Assembly (NCBI GenBank): GCA_037200525.1
Contig: JBBCGG010000001.1
Coordinates: 1,220,501 to 1,284,500, forward strand
Direction: 5' to 3'
Origin: Methylocella sp.
GTDB taxonomy: Bacteria; Pseudomonadota; Alphaproteobacteria; Rhizobiales; Beijerinckiaceae
Length of the DNA: 64,000 nt
Positions 10,025-18,913 of the stretch are shown in pieces. The notes under the pieces are model-generated. The model saw nothing but the letters and a program-made list of their open reading frames with translations, ran no database searches and was not told the origin of the DNA. Numbering within the stretch: position 1 is the first letter of the stretch; the number at the start of each line of letters is the position of its first letter. The position numbers and the translations under genes were made by a program.

Positions 10025-10058
10025 AGGCCTCCCGCGATTGGCGCGTTGCGCGGGGCCT
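10025..10058 (+). promoter_or_regulatory. GC-rich hairpin between chvE and gguA
   Basis: Arms AGGCCTCCCGCG (10025-10036) and CGCGGGGCCT (10049-10058) pair almost completely around a 12-nt loop. Stable hairpins after binding-protein genes commonly protect the upstream mRNA and reduce read-through, so that receptor exceeds ATPase and permease. That role is inferred here. Confidence 0.5.
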
Positions 10059-10088
10059 TGCTCCAACTAATGATAATAGGGGGAAGAC

Positions 10089-11627
10089 ATGGATGCGATT
10101 TTGGAGATGCAGGGTATCACCAAGACGTTTCCTGGCGTCAAGGCGTTGAACAACGTCAACCTCAGCATCAATCGCGGTGAAATCCACGCTCTCGTGGGAG
10201 AAAACGGGGCCGGAAAATCAACGCTCATGAAGGTGCTGAGCGGCGTCTACCCCCACGGAACTTATAGCGGCGCCATTCGCTATGAGGGAAAGGAATGCCG
10301 GTTTCATGACGTCGCGGACTCCGAAGCGCTGGGCATCGTCATCATCCATCAGGAACTGGCGTTGGTGCCGCTTTTGTCGATCACCGAGAATTTGTTTCTT
10401 GGCAATGAGCCGGCGCGCTATGGCGTCATCGATTGGGGAATGGCCAAATCCCGCGCCCGGGCGCTTTTGAAGAAAGTCGGTCTGAATGAATCCCCCGACA
10501 CTTTGATCACCAACATGAGCGTTGGCAAACAGCAGTTGGTGGAAATCGCCAAAGCCTTGGCGAAAGACGTGAAGCTGTTGATCCTTGATGAACCAACGGC
10601 GAGCTTGAACGAAATCGATAGCGCCGCGCTATTGTCGCTGCTGCTCGCATTCAAGGAAAAGGGCATCTGTTCGATTATCATCTCGCATAAATTGAATGAG
10701 ATTTCACGGGTCGCAGACCGCATCACCGTTTTGCGCGATGGATCGACCGTCGACACTCTCGACTGCCGGCACGAAAAAATCAGCGAGGACCGCATCATCC
10801 GGCAAATGGTCGGGCGGGAATTGTCCGATCGCTACCCCAAGCGCTCACCCAAGATCGGCGAGATCGTCTTCAGCGTTTCCGATTGGAGCGTCGATCATCC
10901 GCAGCATCCGGCGCGCAAGATGGTCAAGGGCGTGTCCCTCGATGTGCGCCGGGGCGAGATTGTCGGAATCGCGGGCCTCATGGGGGCCGGCCGAACCGAA
11001 TTCGCAATGAGCGTATTTGGCCGCGCCTATGGGCAGAACATCAGCGGCAAAGTTCGCCTTCATGGCAAGGAAATCGATGTCTCCACTGTCCGCAAGGCCG
11101 TCGCCAATAAAATTGCCTACGTCACCGAAGATAGAAAGCAATATGGCTTGGTTTTGAGTGAAGACATCAAAGACAATATCGTTCTCGCGAATCTTGAAGC
11201 CGTAGCCTCGAAATTTTCCGTCATCGATAAAATCCGGCAATTGAGCGTGGCGCAGGATTATCGTCGCAAGACCAATATCAGATCCTCCAGCGTCTTTCAG
11301 AAAACGGTGAATTTATCCGGCGGCAATCAGCAAAAGGTTGTCATCTCGAAATGGCTGTTTTCGAATCCTGAGGTTCTGATGCTCGACGAACCGACGCGCG
11401 GGATCGACGTTGGCGCCAAATATGAGATCTACACGATCATCAACCAACTCGCTGATGCGGGGAAGGCGATCCTGGTCATTTCTTCAGAGATGCCGGAGCT
11501 TCTGGGCATTTCCGACCGGATCTACGTTATGAACGAAGGAAGGTTTGTCGACGAAATGGACATCGCCGAAGCCTCGCAAGAACGGATCATGCGATCCATC
11601 GTCCAGTCCGCAGGACATTTAGCATGA
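10089..11627 (+). CDS. gguA: Monosaccharide ABC transporter ATP-binding protein
   Basis: This is a duplicated sugar ABC ATPase of 512 residues, of the RbsA/XylG/GguA type, energising uptake through GguB. Domain one has Walker [11 protein letters not shown] near 38-47, signature [15 protein letters not shown] and Walker [10 protein letters not shown]. Domain two has a degenerate P-loop ([10 protein letters not shown]), a full signature [15 protein letters not shown] and Walker [18 protein letters not shown]. One canonical and one degenerate P-loop is normal for this family. An AGGGGGAAG ribosome site precedes the start, and the stop overlaps the gguB start by 4 bases. Confidence 0.95.
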   Translation: MDAILEMQGITKTFPGVKALNNVNLSINRGEIHALVGENGAGKSTLMKVLSGVYPHGTYSGAIRYEGKECRFHDVADSEALGIVIIHQELALVPLLSITENLFLGNEPARYGVIDWGMAKSRARALLKKVGLNESPDTLITNMSVGKQQLVEIAKALAKDVKLLILDEPTASLNEIDSAALLSLLLAFKEKGICSIIISHKLNEISRVADRITVLRDGSTVDTLDCRHEKISEDRIIRQMVGRELSDRYPKRSPKIGEIVFSVSDWSVDHPQHPARKMVKGVSLDVRRGEIVGIAGLMGAGRTEFAMSVFGRAYGQNISGKVRLHGKEIDVSTVRKAVANKIAYVTEDRKQYGLVLSEDIKDNIVLANLEAVASKFSVIDKIRQLSVAQDYRRKTNIRSSSVFQKTVNLSGGNQQKVVISKWLFSNPEVLMLDEPTRGIDVGAKYEIYTIINQLADAGKAILVISSEMPELLGISDRIYVMNEGRFVDEMDIAEASQERIMRSIVQSAGHLA

Positions 11628-12808
11628 CGAGCATCCCGGAACAGAATCAACAATCGGGCGGCATGGGCTTCGCCATCCACCTGCGCGATTACGGCATGAT
11701 GATCGCGCTCATCGCCATCATCGGCTTCTTTGCGGTGGCGACGCATGGCGCGCTGTTGTCGCCGCTGAACGTCACCAATATCATTTTACAAAACAGCTAC
11801 GTCATCATCATGGCCCTTGGCATGATGATGATCATCGTCGCCGGGCACATCGATCTGTCCGTCGGCTCGGTGGTTGGTTTCATAGGAGCGCTGGCGGCGG
11901 TCCTCATCGTTCAGGCCGATGTGCCGGCCCCAATCGCCGCGCTCTTGTGCCTGCTGGTCGGCGCGATCATCGGCGCTGGTCAGGGCTACCTCGTCGCCTA
12001 CCATAAGATGCCCGCCTTCATCGTGACCCTCGGCGGCATGTTGATATTCCGCGGACTGAGCCTCTGGCTTCTCGATGGCCGGTCGATCGGGCCGTTCCCG
12101 GTGGCGTTCCAGAAGATCAGCTCGGGGTTCATCCCTGACATTTTCAGCGTCGCCGGATTCCACCTCACGACAATGCTGATTGGCGCGGCGGTTGCCGGGC
12201 TTTCGGTTTACGCCGGATGGCGCGAACGCGCCAATAACCAGCGTCACGGAGTCGACCTTGAGCCGGCCGCGGTATACTGGGTCAAAAACGCGATCCTCGT
12301 CGGGGTCGTTCTATACGCGAGTTACCTTCTCGCGTCCTATCGCGGTCTGCCGAACGTGGCGATGCTGATGTTCGGACTGATCGTGCTTTTCGCCTTCGTG
12401 ACAACAAGGACAACCTTCGGGCGCCGGATTTATGCCCTAGGCGGCAACGAGAAAGCGGCCAAGCTGTCGGGGATCAATACGGAGCGGCTGGTGTTTTTCA
12501 CCTTCGCCATCATGGGGTCTCTCGCCGCGCTGGCCGGGCTTGTTGTCGCTGCGCGTTTGAACACTGCGACCCCCAAAGCCGGCGTGTCCTTCGAGCTTGA
12601 CGTGATCGCCGCGTGTTTCATCGGCGGCGCTTCCGCTTCTGGAGGCGTCGGAAAAGTGACGGGGGCGGTGATCGGCGCCTTCGTGATGGGCGTCATGAAC
12701 AATGGGATGTCGATCCTTGGCATTGGCATAGATTGGCAACAGGTCATCAAGGGGACCGTTCTGCTGATCGCCGTGTTCTTCGACGTCTACAACAAGAAAA
12801 AAGCATAG
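11624..12808 (+). CDS. gguB: Monosaccharide ABC transporter permease
   Basis: This 394-residue polytopic permease of the RbsC/XylH family partners GguA and ChvE. Several hydrophobic helices are visible from about residue 26 ([16 protein letters not shown]), with the conserved [11 protein letters not shown] segment near 80 and the cytoplasmic coupling [13 protein letters not shown] region near 275-290. The C-terminal [30 protein letters not shown] is typical. It overlaps gguA by an ATGA, implying translational coupling. It is the last gene of the operon; no clear terminator follows within 150 bases. Confidence 0.95.
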   Translation: MTSIPEQNQQSGGMGFAIHLRDYGMMIALIAIIGFFAVATHGALLSPLNVTNIILQNSYVIIMALGMMMIIVAGHIDLSVGSVVGFIGALAAVLIVQADVPAPIAALLCLLVGAIIGAGQGYLVAYHKMPAFIVTLGGMLIFRGLSLWLLDGRSIGPFPVAFQKISSGFIPDIFSVAGFHLTTMLIGAAVAGLSVYAGWRERANNQRHGVDLEPAAVYWVKNAILVGVVLYASYLLASYRGLPNVAMLMFGLIVLFAFVTTRTTFGRRIYALGGNEKAAKLSGINTERLVFFTFAIMGSLAALAGLVVAARLNTATPKAGVSFELDVIAACFIGGASASGGVGKVTGAVIGAFVMGVMNNGMSILGIGIDWQQVIKGTVLLIAVFFDVYNKKKA

Positions 12809-12971
12809 ACCGAAGGTCGCATAAAGATAGGATGCTGCTGTCTGCGGCGTCGCCCGAAGCAGATCGCCCAATGGAAAGCGCGCCTCGCGAGCGCCTCCCC
12901 GGTCAGCTGAAATCGAGGCGGATCAAAGCATCTTGATCTCACGTTTTATTTCGCATCAGCAGAGGACTTCG

Positions 12972-13687
12972 ATGAACGTTTTATTAGAAAAAATTATCGC
13001 AGCTCACGGCGACTCGACTTGGGACCGCTTCCAGAAAGTCGAGGCCACCATCGTGAGCGGCGGCGGGTTCTTTCCGCTGAAGGGATTTCTCCCGGACTCG
13101 AACCCCCCCGCACGAGCATTTGGCTGCACGAGGAAAAGACGTCGCTGCAGCCTTGTGGCGCGCCGGATTTGCGCATGACTTTCGCGCCGGAGCGCGTCGC
13201 CATCGAGAAGCTCGAGGGAACAATGGTCGCTGAACGCCTGCATCCGCACGATGCGTTCGCAGGGCACCAGATGAGCACGCCTTGGGATCCTCTGCACTAC
13301 GCCTACTTTAACGGCGAAGCTTTGTGGACCTACTTTACCACCCCGTTCTTGCTTGGTTTGCCCGGCGTCGAAGTCGAGGAGACGGAGCCCTGGACCGAGG
13401 GCGCGGAAACGTGGCGAGTGCTTAGGGCTCACTTTCCGGATTCCATCGCAACCCATAGCCCCGTGCAGGATTTTTTCTTCGGGGACGATTTCCTGGTGCG
13501 CCGACACGACTACAGCGTGGATGTCGCCGGCGGTTTCGGCGCCGCGCAGCTGACATCCGACTACGTCGAAGTTCAGGGCCTGCGCCTGCCGAGCAAACGA
13601 CTGGCTTATACGCGCGGCCCCGACCGCCGACCGATCAAAGACATGCTGATGGTCTTCATCAACATCAGCGAAGTCAAATTCAGCTGA
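12972..13687 (+). pseudogene. Unknown protein gene, frameshifted in a C-tract
   Basis: Two frames together read as one protein of about 238 residues. The first runs from the ATG at 12972 (ribosome site AGAGGA) to LPDSNPP, and the second resumes as PRTSIWLHEEKTS and ends ISEVKFS. The switch falls in a run of seven C at 13103-13109; eight C would restore one continuous frame. This is therefore either a recent single-base deletion or a homopolymer sequencing error. No named domain is recognised; the product is soluble, with no signal or membrane segment. It follows the sugar transporter on the same strand, but no functional link is evident. Confidence 0.7.
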
Positions 13688-14040
13688 GTAGGGATTTGAT
13701 CGAGCTCTGCGACATGCCGTCGACGTCGGCGGCAGGGTCGCGGGGCTCAAAGCTCAGGACAAATCGATCATGATGACCGCAACGCCTACCGCCGCGAGAT
13801 GGGTCAAGCCATGATTTCGCGGGAGCTGTTCGAACGGCTCGTCGATCGCGGCGTCTAGGACATATCCCTGCCCATCACGGTCAAGCCGACAGCCCATGCG
13901 GCTCGGTCTCATGCGACCGGGATAAGGTGGGAACGGCGGCGCCCGGGCAGACGACAGATGCTGTTGCGGCTGATGTTCAGCGCCTTCGCCTGCTCGGCGA
14001 TCTTGGCGTGAAGCGATCCGAACGAGTCGACCGCCTACTT
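13688..14040. other. Gene-poor stretch with small coding-like remnants
   Basis: No intact gene is present. On the plus strand a short open end reads DDRNAYRREMGQAMISRELF and stops at 13857. On the minus strand, about 13910-14025, a fragment reads KIAEQAKALNISRNSICRLP, which looks like the end of a helix-turn-helix of a resolvase-type protein. Both are probably decayed leftovers; the family assignment is weak. Confidence 0.35.
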
Positions 14041-14766
14041 CTAATCGATCAGGAATGACTCTGATTCAACTCGTTTCAATTCAATGGCGAGAGTTTCGCG
14101 CAATTTCGCGGCGAGATCGGCGCTGGTAATTTGCAGAAGTTTAGCGCGGAGTTCCGGCCTGCTATGCGTGAACTCTATGAGATGCTCCAAATCCCACATC
14201 GCAAGCCTTGCCGGCCCGCGCGCCACCACGTCGATTGGGCTGACAAGGCCGCTATACGCATTGACGCTCCCGATGAGCTGTCCAGGATGGTACGTCAAAA
14301 TAGCTTTATCATAGGCAACCGCTTCAATTTCGTCGGAAATAAGGACGATCGCGTCAGATATCGGCCGACCCTTTTTGAGGATTCCATCGCCAGGCGAGCA
14401 GTCGACCCAGCGGACAAGGCTGGCCATTTTTACAAAATCTCGCTTGCTGATGGAGCTAAAGGCCACGCGGTGCAGTTCCTCTTCTTTATCGGTGAGGATT
14501 ACAGGGCGCCTATCCAGGATCAGGGTCACGATCCGAATACCGTTGACGACCATGAACGCCATCGCCCAGAAGATCGGCGGCCAGAGCGGCTCGTGCTGGA
14601 AATAGTAGTACGGCAGTATCATGACGTCGGATGCGAACGATAGAATGCGCAGCTTGAGGAAATCTCGCACCGAGAAGGCCAATAGAAACGCCAAATTTGA
14701 GAGATTGACCAGGCCGTTCAACCCGAAGATCTGATCGGTCAGGAGGTCTCTCGATAGCAATTCCAT
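14041..14766 (-). CDS. Popeye-like membrane protein with cyclic-nucleotide-binding-like domain
   Basis: This 241-residue protein has two to three hydrophobic helices in its first 85 residues (NLAFLLAFSVRDFLKLRIL, SDVMILPYYYF, IFWAMAFMVVNGIRIVTLIL). A cytoplasmic beta-roll domain follows with VRWVDCSPGDGILKKG, ISDAIVLISDEIEAV and a GQLIGSVNAYSG segment, where cNMP-binding proteins carry the phosphate-binding cassette. That architecture matches Popeye-domain proteins, known mostly from animals as cAMP effectors, with bacterial homologues. The usual cassette Glu and Arg are not evident, so nucleotide binding is uncertain. AAGGAATC precedes the ATG. It stands alone between worn regions. Family assignment is from pattern only. 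Confidence 0.65.
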   Translation of the reverse strand: MELLSRDLLTDQIFGLNGLVNLSNLAFLLAFSVRDFLKLRILSFASDVMILPYYYFQHEPLWPPIFWAMAFMVVNGIRIVTLILDRRPVILTDKEEELHRVAFSSISKRDFVKMASLVRWVDCSPGDGILKKGRPISDAIVLISDEIEAVAYDKAILTYHPGQLIGSVNAYSGLVSPIDVVARGPARLAMWDLEHLIEFTHSRPELRAKLLQITSADLAAKLRETLAIELKRVESESFLID

Positions 14767-15560
14767 GATTCCTTCTTCAAATGACTAACCAAGCCGTCGA
14801 TCCGGCAATGGGGCTGGCCACAGATCGATGATGGCGCTCAAGCCGGTTCACTTGGCGAGGGGTTCTCGAACCGACTCGGTCAAACCAGGCGCAGCGTCTT
14901 AAGCGTAAGCGGAGTGGGCGTAAAAGTCAAAAAGATGAGGGGCGGTTAGAAATAAAAAAACTATAAAATTTCGTTGCTATTCAGAAACGACAAAACTTTT
15001 ACATGATAACATCTTGGAATAGTTGGAGCTATGATGCCTGCATGGTCTAACGACAACCTCGACCTTACTCGATTGCGCATTAAGACAACAACGCCAACAT
15101 CACATCTGTGGACATTTCTGAGTATCCTACCGGTTGCAGCGCTTTGATCGCGACCGGCTCCTCCGCACGCGCGCTCTCAACACGAGGCGGATGGATCGAA
15201 TGCGAGTGGCGCGGCGGGGCCTGTGAGCCTTACCGGCGCAAAAAGGCCATTTGCGCAATTTGGCTGTATCGAATCCAGCCGAGACTCCGCTCTGGGCGCG
15301 GCGCTATTTTGATCGTGCTGCGTGAGGATCCGAATTTCAAAATTTTGTTGGAGTGGTTCGCTTTGGGGAGGCGTAAACATCCCGCGCGCCTGAGGCCGAC
15401 AGTCTGGCGCCAAACGGTTGAGTTTTTGCTCAGATCGCAGGCTTTCCTACAGCGGCCGCACGCCGTGACGCAGCAGCCGCACAATGTTCGATTCGATGGC
15501 GCCCAGAAAACTTTATGGATCGCGCGGGCTCGATCTTCCGCGGCAAAAGTCTAAAATTGG
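14767..15560. other. Intergenic, AT-rich in part, no supported gene
   Basis: About 790 bases separate the Popeye-like gene from the interrupted gene. The part from 14935 to 15010 is notably AT-rich and may hold promoters. A 148-residue open frame at 15108-15554 has no recognisable domain, an unlikely composition and no good ribosome site, so it is not called. Confidence 0.5.
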
Positions 15561-15667
15561 TCAGGGCCGCGTAGGCGGCGGAAAAGACAGCACTTCACTC
15601 GTGTAGGTCTCGACGACTTCGCTAAAGGGCGTGCCGTCAGGTAGCGTCAGCAAAGCGCGATGCTCTA

Positions 15668-16533
15668 GGCCGTTGTGACGAATTCGGCGTTTGGGGGATT
15701 CTCGCGAGGATCTTTCCATGATTCAAGGCTGATTTTTGGAGATCAGCCTTGATGATTCGGGATGTCGATGCGCTGCGAGACGATCAATGGGAGCGGCTTT
15801 GTGATCTTGTGCCAGGCGGAAGAGCCGGCCAGCGCGGGCCGCGCTGCGACAATCGACGCTTCGTCGACGCGCTGTTATGGATGGCCCGCTCGGGCGGCCG
15901 CTGGCGCGATCTGCCCGAACGCTTCGGCGACCATCAGGCGGTGAAACGCCGCTACTATCGCTGGATCGAGCGCGGCGCCTTGGACGGATTTCTTGAGGCA
16001 TTCACCGCCGAGGCCGATCTCGAATGGCTGATGATCGACTCAACAATCGTGCGCGCCCATCAGCACGCGGCCGGCGCAAGGATCGCCAAAGGGGGGCGGA
16101 TGCCCAAGGCCTGGGCCGCTCTCGCGGTGGTTTGAGCACCAAAATCCACGCCGCGACAGACGCGCTCGGCAACCCCGTTCGGCTCCTTCTCGGACCTGGG
16201 CAGCGCAACGACATCACAAAAGCGCACGCCCTGATCGAAGGCTTTGCGGCCGATGCGATCATCGCCGATAAAGGTTATGACGCCAATCACTTGCGCAAGG
16301 CTGTTCTTATGCGTGAGGCTGAGCCGGTGATCCCATCAAAATCCAATCGCCGCGCGCCGCTCCCCTACGACAAGGCGCTCTACAAGGAGCGCAATCTCGT
16401 CGAGCGTTTCTTCAATAAACTGAAGCAGTTCCGGCGCGTCGCAACCCGATACGACAAGCTCCTCGCAAACTACCGAGGCTTCGTATTGCTCGCCGCTATT
16501 GCTATCATGCTCAGGTAATTCGTCACTACTGCC
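15668..16533 (+). mobile_element. IS5-family element (IS427-like), copy 1, 866 bp
   Basis: The element is bounded by imperfect inverted repeats, GGCCGTTGTGACGAATTC on the left against GGCAGTAGTGACGAATTA (complement) on the right. It lies in a CTAG target with TA on both sides (15666-15667 and 16534-16535). It carries one transposase in two overlapping frames. A second copy of identical length, inverted, lies at 29827-30692 and differs at only a few bases, one being in the outer repeat, so the pair is recent. Element length, target and gene layout fit the IS427 group. Confidence 0.93.
15749..16518 (+). CDS. IS427-type transposase, made by -1 frameshifting
   Basis: The first frame (15749-16135) encodes the DUF4096-like DNA-binding part and the first catalytic Asp (LEWLMIDSTIVRAHQHAAG). 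The second frame, open to 16518, carries the second Asp (IIADKGYD) and the catalytic Glu (KERNLVERFFNKLKQFRRVATRYDK). A slip at AAAGGGGGG (16088-16096) by -1 joins them as IAKGGADAQGLG. The DDE triad is complete, so the element looks active. Confidence 0.9.
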
Positions 16534-17115
16534 TAGAACTTTCGAGGGGATGTTAAGCGCCGCGCCAGCGTCATCCCGCGCGGAAGCGCCCATCTCCCAG
16601 CCTTGCGGGAGGGGCATCCACAATAGGTTCGCCGACAGCGTTTGCCGGCGAAAATGCAGTGCCTGCACCGCGCGGCCGAACGATATGTCGCTTGTTTCGA
16701 GTTGCTGATTCATTTCCGGCGTCAAGCGGCTCGGCACATACCAGTTGTCCGCCTCGGACAAGACATGCTCGCCGCAATGCAGGCGAACCCTGCGATATTT
16801 CACCTCGTCGTTCGGGCTTAGTCCGAGGAGCTGGCGCTGCTCCGGGGTCGCCGTCTTGTCCTCGCCGCGCACCCGCTCCGCGACAATTCGCGCCGGGGAT
16901 GCAAGTTGATGGCTCTCGCACCAGCGATCGAGGGTCAGCGTCGCGCTGTCATGGCTGAGCAGATCGCTGTTCAGCGTTTGCACCAACGCCAACGCCTCTA
17001 CGCGCGCGAGCAGAGTGTCTGGCCAGACAGACGCTAAATCTCCGGCGCAGGCGACGGACCTAAGCAGAAGAAGGCCGCACGACGCCGAGACGATCTTGCT
17101 GATGTTGAAGCTCAT

Positions 17116-17525
17116 ATGAAACCTTTTGGAGGGAGGCGGCCCGCCCGATGCAAGCTCTTAGCGCTTTGCCCCCGAGCGTTTGTCGTGGGCGACTGTTACG
17201 CCGCAATGTCAAAGGGCGTCAAACGGAGCTGCCGTTGCAACAGGTTAGAAGTGCGCGACCCTCGAGCCCAAAGTCGCCCCTCGCGCAGGCTGTAGAGGCG
17301 GTCACCGTGAAAGAGCGGTCCGCTCGAAAGAGTCACCGCCGCGCGGGTTTCGGCGTCCGCGACAATGCGGGAGCCTTGCCGCCATGACTTGCGCGGTTGC
17401 CCGCGCGGGAGGTGAGAGTCTGTGGCAAGGTCGCTCAAGCCGCGAACCGTCAGATTGTTGACGGCGACCCATTCGCCAAGCGGTTGGGAATCTTGGCGGC
17501 CTATCGGTCAAGCCATTGGTTTAAC
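17116..17525. other. Upstream region with a short unassigned minus-strand frame
   Basis: AAAAGG just before 17115 is the ribosome site of the interrupted gene. Beyond it, a minus-strand frame at 17196-17438 and its upstream extension show some coding-like sequence (SDLATDSHLPRGQPRKSW) without a recognised family. This may be a remnant flanking the tRNA scar; I cannot name it. Confidence 0.3.
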
Positions 17526-17581
17526 TGGAGCGGGCGAAGGGATTCGAACCCTCGACCCCAACCTTGGCAAGGTTGCGCTCT
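17526..17581 (-). repeat. Truncated tRNA-Gly(GCC) 3' half: attachment-site scar
   Basis: Read on the minus strand, these 56 bases are the 3' part of a tRNA-Gly. They start at AGAGCGCAACC before the anticodon stem, include the TTGCCAA anticodon loop (GCC), the variable region, the T arm GGTTCGAATCC, and finish with the acceptor CGCCCGCTCCA. The 5' half (acceptor strand and D arm) is missing. Tyrosine-recombinase islands duplicate exactly such 3' tRNA parts on insertion, and two recombinase genes start 130 bases away on the side of the missing half. It is therefore one end of an integrated island, not a working tRNA gene. Confidence 0.9.
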
Positions 17582-17713
17582 GGTTGCTTCGTCGTGTGAG
17601 AACTATTTTCGGCTCATTGGAGTTGGCACTGTCGTTTCAGCAGAATCCGTGTAGCGAGCCCAGATAAGAACACGATCGTCTCGGCGAAGTACGCCATGAC
17701 GTTCACGGCTTCA

Positions 17714-18913
17714 TTAACGAGCGGCGCTTTTCACGATCTCGGCATATTGTCGCGCCGCCTGGGCGCTGCTTGCGCGGTTGTAGTGCTCTTCAGTCACCCT
17801 TCGGTCGGTATGTTGCAGGACGGCGCTGGCGAGGTTCGGGTTGTCTCCGGCGTAAGTGCAAATAGCGGAAGCTGCGCAGGACCGAAACAGATGGGGGCTG
17901 ACTTTGACGCCGAGCGTCAATAGAGTGGTCTCGGTTATGACGAGCTCGACGCTGGAATAGCTCATGCGCTGGCCTGAGTTTGACGACAACCAAAGCGGGC
18001 CTGCGGCTGCATCCAGCGTCTCGGCGGAGGACAATGCGGCGTCTTCGCCGTTGGCGAGCAAATGCCCGATGTCAGACATTGCGCCATTCTTCCTCCTCTC
18101 AATCGCCCTCAGCACAGGACGATGGATCAAAAGATACGAAGCGATCGCGGCGTCGAGGTCGCGCGGCACGCGGCGTTCGTCCGGACGACCGCTTTTGGTG
18201 TGCTTGCGATCGAGCACAATCCACCACCTCGATCCAATTCTGCGAAAACTGGTCTGCAGATCGAGGGCGACGAAGTTCTTAAGACGGATCGGACAGAGCG
18301 CGAGAAGGGCGATCATCACGCCGTTGCGGACCTGACGGGCTCGGCGCAACGGCGTGAGAGTCGGGTCGTCGTTCGACTCTTGCACGAGAGTGAGCCCGGC
18401 TTCAACGAGGCGATCAGGATCAACGACGCGATGGCTTTTTGAGAGGGGCCGCATCACCAGGGCAAGGTCCTTCTCAATCTCCCCGAGCCACGCAAAGTCT
18501 CGTTCGGGGGCAAGCAATTCGGACGCGCGACGCACCTTATAGATCGTACCGGCGAGAGTGACCGAGCCGATCCGCGATCGGAGCTCCTCTAGAAACCGCT
18601 CAATGTGGTCGGGGGTCACCTGCCCAGCGGCCGCAGCGTCCGGTTCAAAGCGACCCGTGCGCATCAGATGATCGACAAAATAACCATAGCGGCGGGCGAG
18701 ATCGCCCTGCGTAATGCGAGCCAGATGCGCGCCGGCGCCGCCCTTGCGGAGGCGAACGCCCGGCGCGATCGCGCGCGCCCAGGCCGCGCGGTCAGCAATC
18801 GACCATTCGGCGATTGGCGCTGAGCGGATTTGCGGCGCTTGAGGACGGTGCGGCGGAGAGGCGGCTAGACGTCTTTGTCCACAAGAGGGTTGATCGCCCG
18901 CTAGTTTATGCAT
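17714..18913 (-). CDS. Tyrosine recombinase/integrase (second of a pair)
   Basis: This 399-residue phage-integrase-family protein has an N-terminal SAM-like DNA-binding region to about 130. The catalytic domain then shows the first Arg in LLALCPIRLKNF, a basic beta-hairpin (VLDRKHTKSGRP), the HLFR box (SPHLFRSCAAS), a second His in LQHTDRRVTEEHY, and the nucleophile Tyr in EEHYNRAS. Its start overlaps the end of the upstream recombinase gene by 8 bases, so the two are co-translated. It ends 130 bases from the truncated tRNA-Gly, the usual place for an island integrase. Confidence 0.92.
   Translation of the reverse strand: MHKLAGDQPSCGQRRLAASPPHRPQAPQIRSAPIAEWSIADRAAWARAIAPGVRLRKGGAGAHLARITQGDLARRYGYFVDHLMRTGRFEPDAAAAGQVTPDHIERFLEELRSRIGSVTLAGTIYKVRRASELLAPERDFAWLGEIEKDLALVMRPLSKSHRVVDPDRLVEAGLTLVQESNDDPTLTPLRRARQVRNGVMIALLALCPIRLKNFVALDLQTSFRRIGSRWWIVLDRKHTKSGRPDERRVPRDLDAAIASYLLIHRPVLRAIERRKNGAMSDIGHLLANGEDAALSSAETLDAAAGPLWLSSNSGQRMSYSSVELVITETTLLTLGVKVSPHLFRSCAASAICTYAGDNPNLASAVLQHTDRRVTEEHYNRASSAQAARQYAEIVKSAAR

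Larger units (their letters stand above)
15561..17115 (-). pseudogene. Chorismate-lyase-like protein gene split by an IS5-family element
   Basis: The gene reads leftward from 17115 to 16534, is interrupted by the 866-bp IS (15668-16533), and resumes from 15665 to the stop at 15561. Removing the IS and one TA copy gives an unbroken 228-residue frame across NIPSKVL/EHRALL. The N-terminus (SKIVSASCGLLLLRSVACAG) looks like a signal peptide. The core KYRRVRLHCGEHVLSEADNWYVPSRL and FGRAVQALHFRRQTL resembles the UbiC/chorismate lyase fold. A paralogue lies at 40748-41482 with the same core and the same ending (ETYTSE[VI]L). As it stands the product is truncated with an IS-encoded tail. Confidence 0.85.

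Noticed and set aside
15108-15554. 148-residue plus-strand frame
   Set aside because: No domain, no ribosome site and an implausible amino-acid mix.
17526-17581. Functional tRNA-Gly gene
   Set aside because: The D arm and 5' acceptor strand are absent; preceding bases do not pair with the acceptor.
17397-17654. Plus-strand frame containing RRDSNPRPQP
   Set aside because: This is the antisense reading of the truncated tRNA-Gly, another common false gene.
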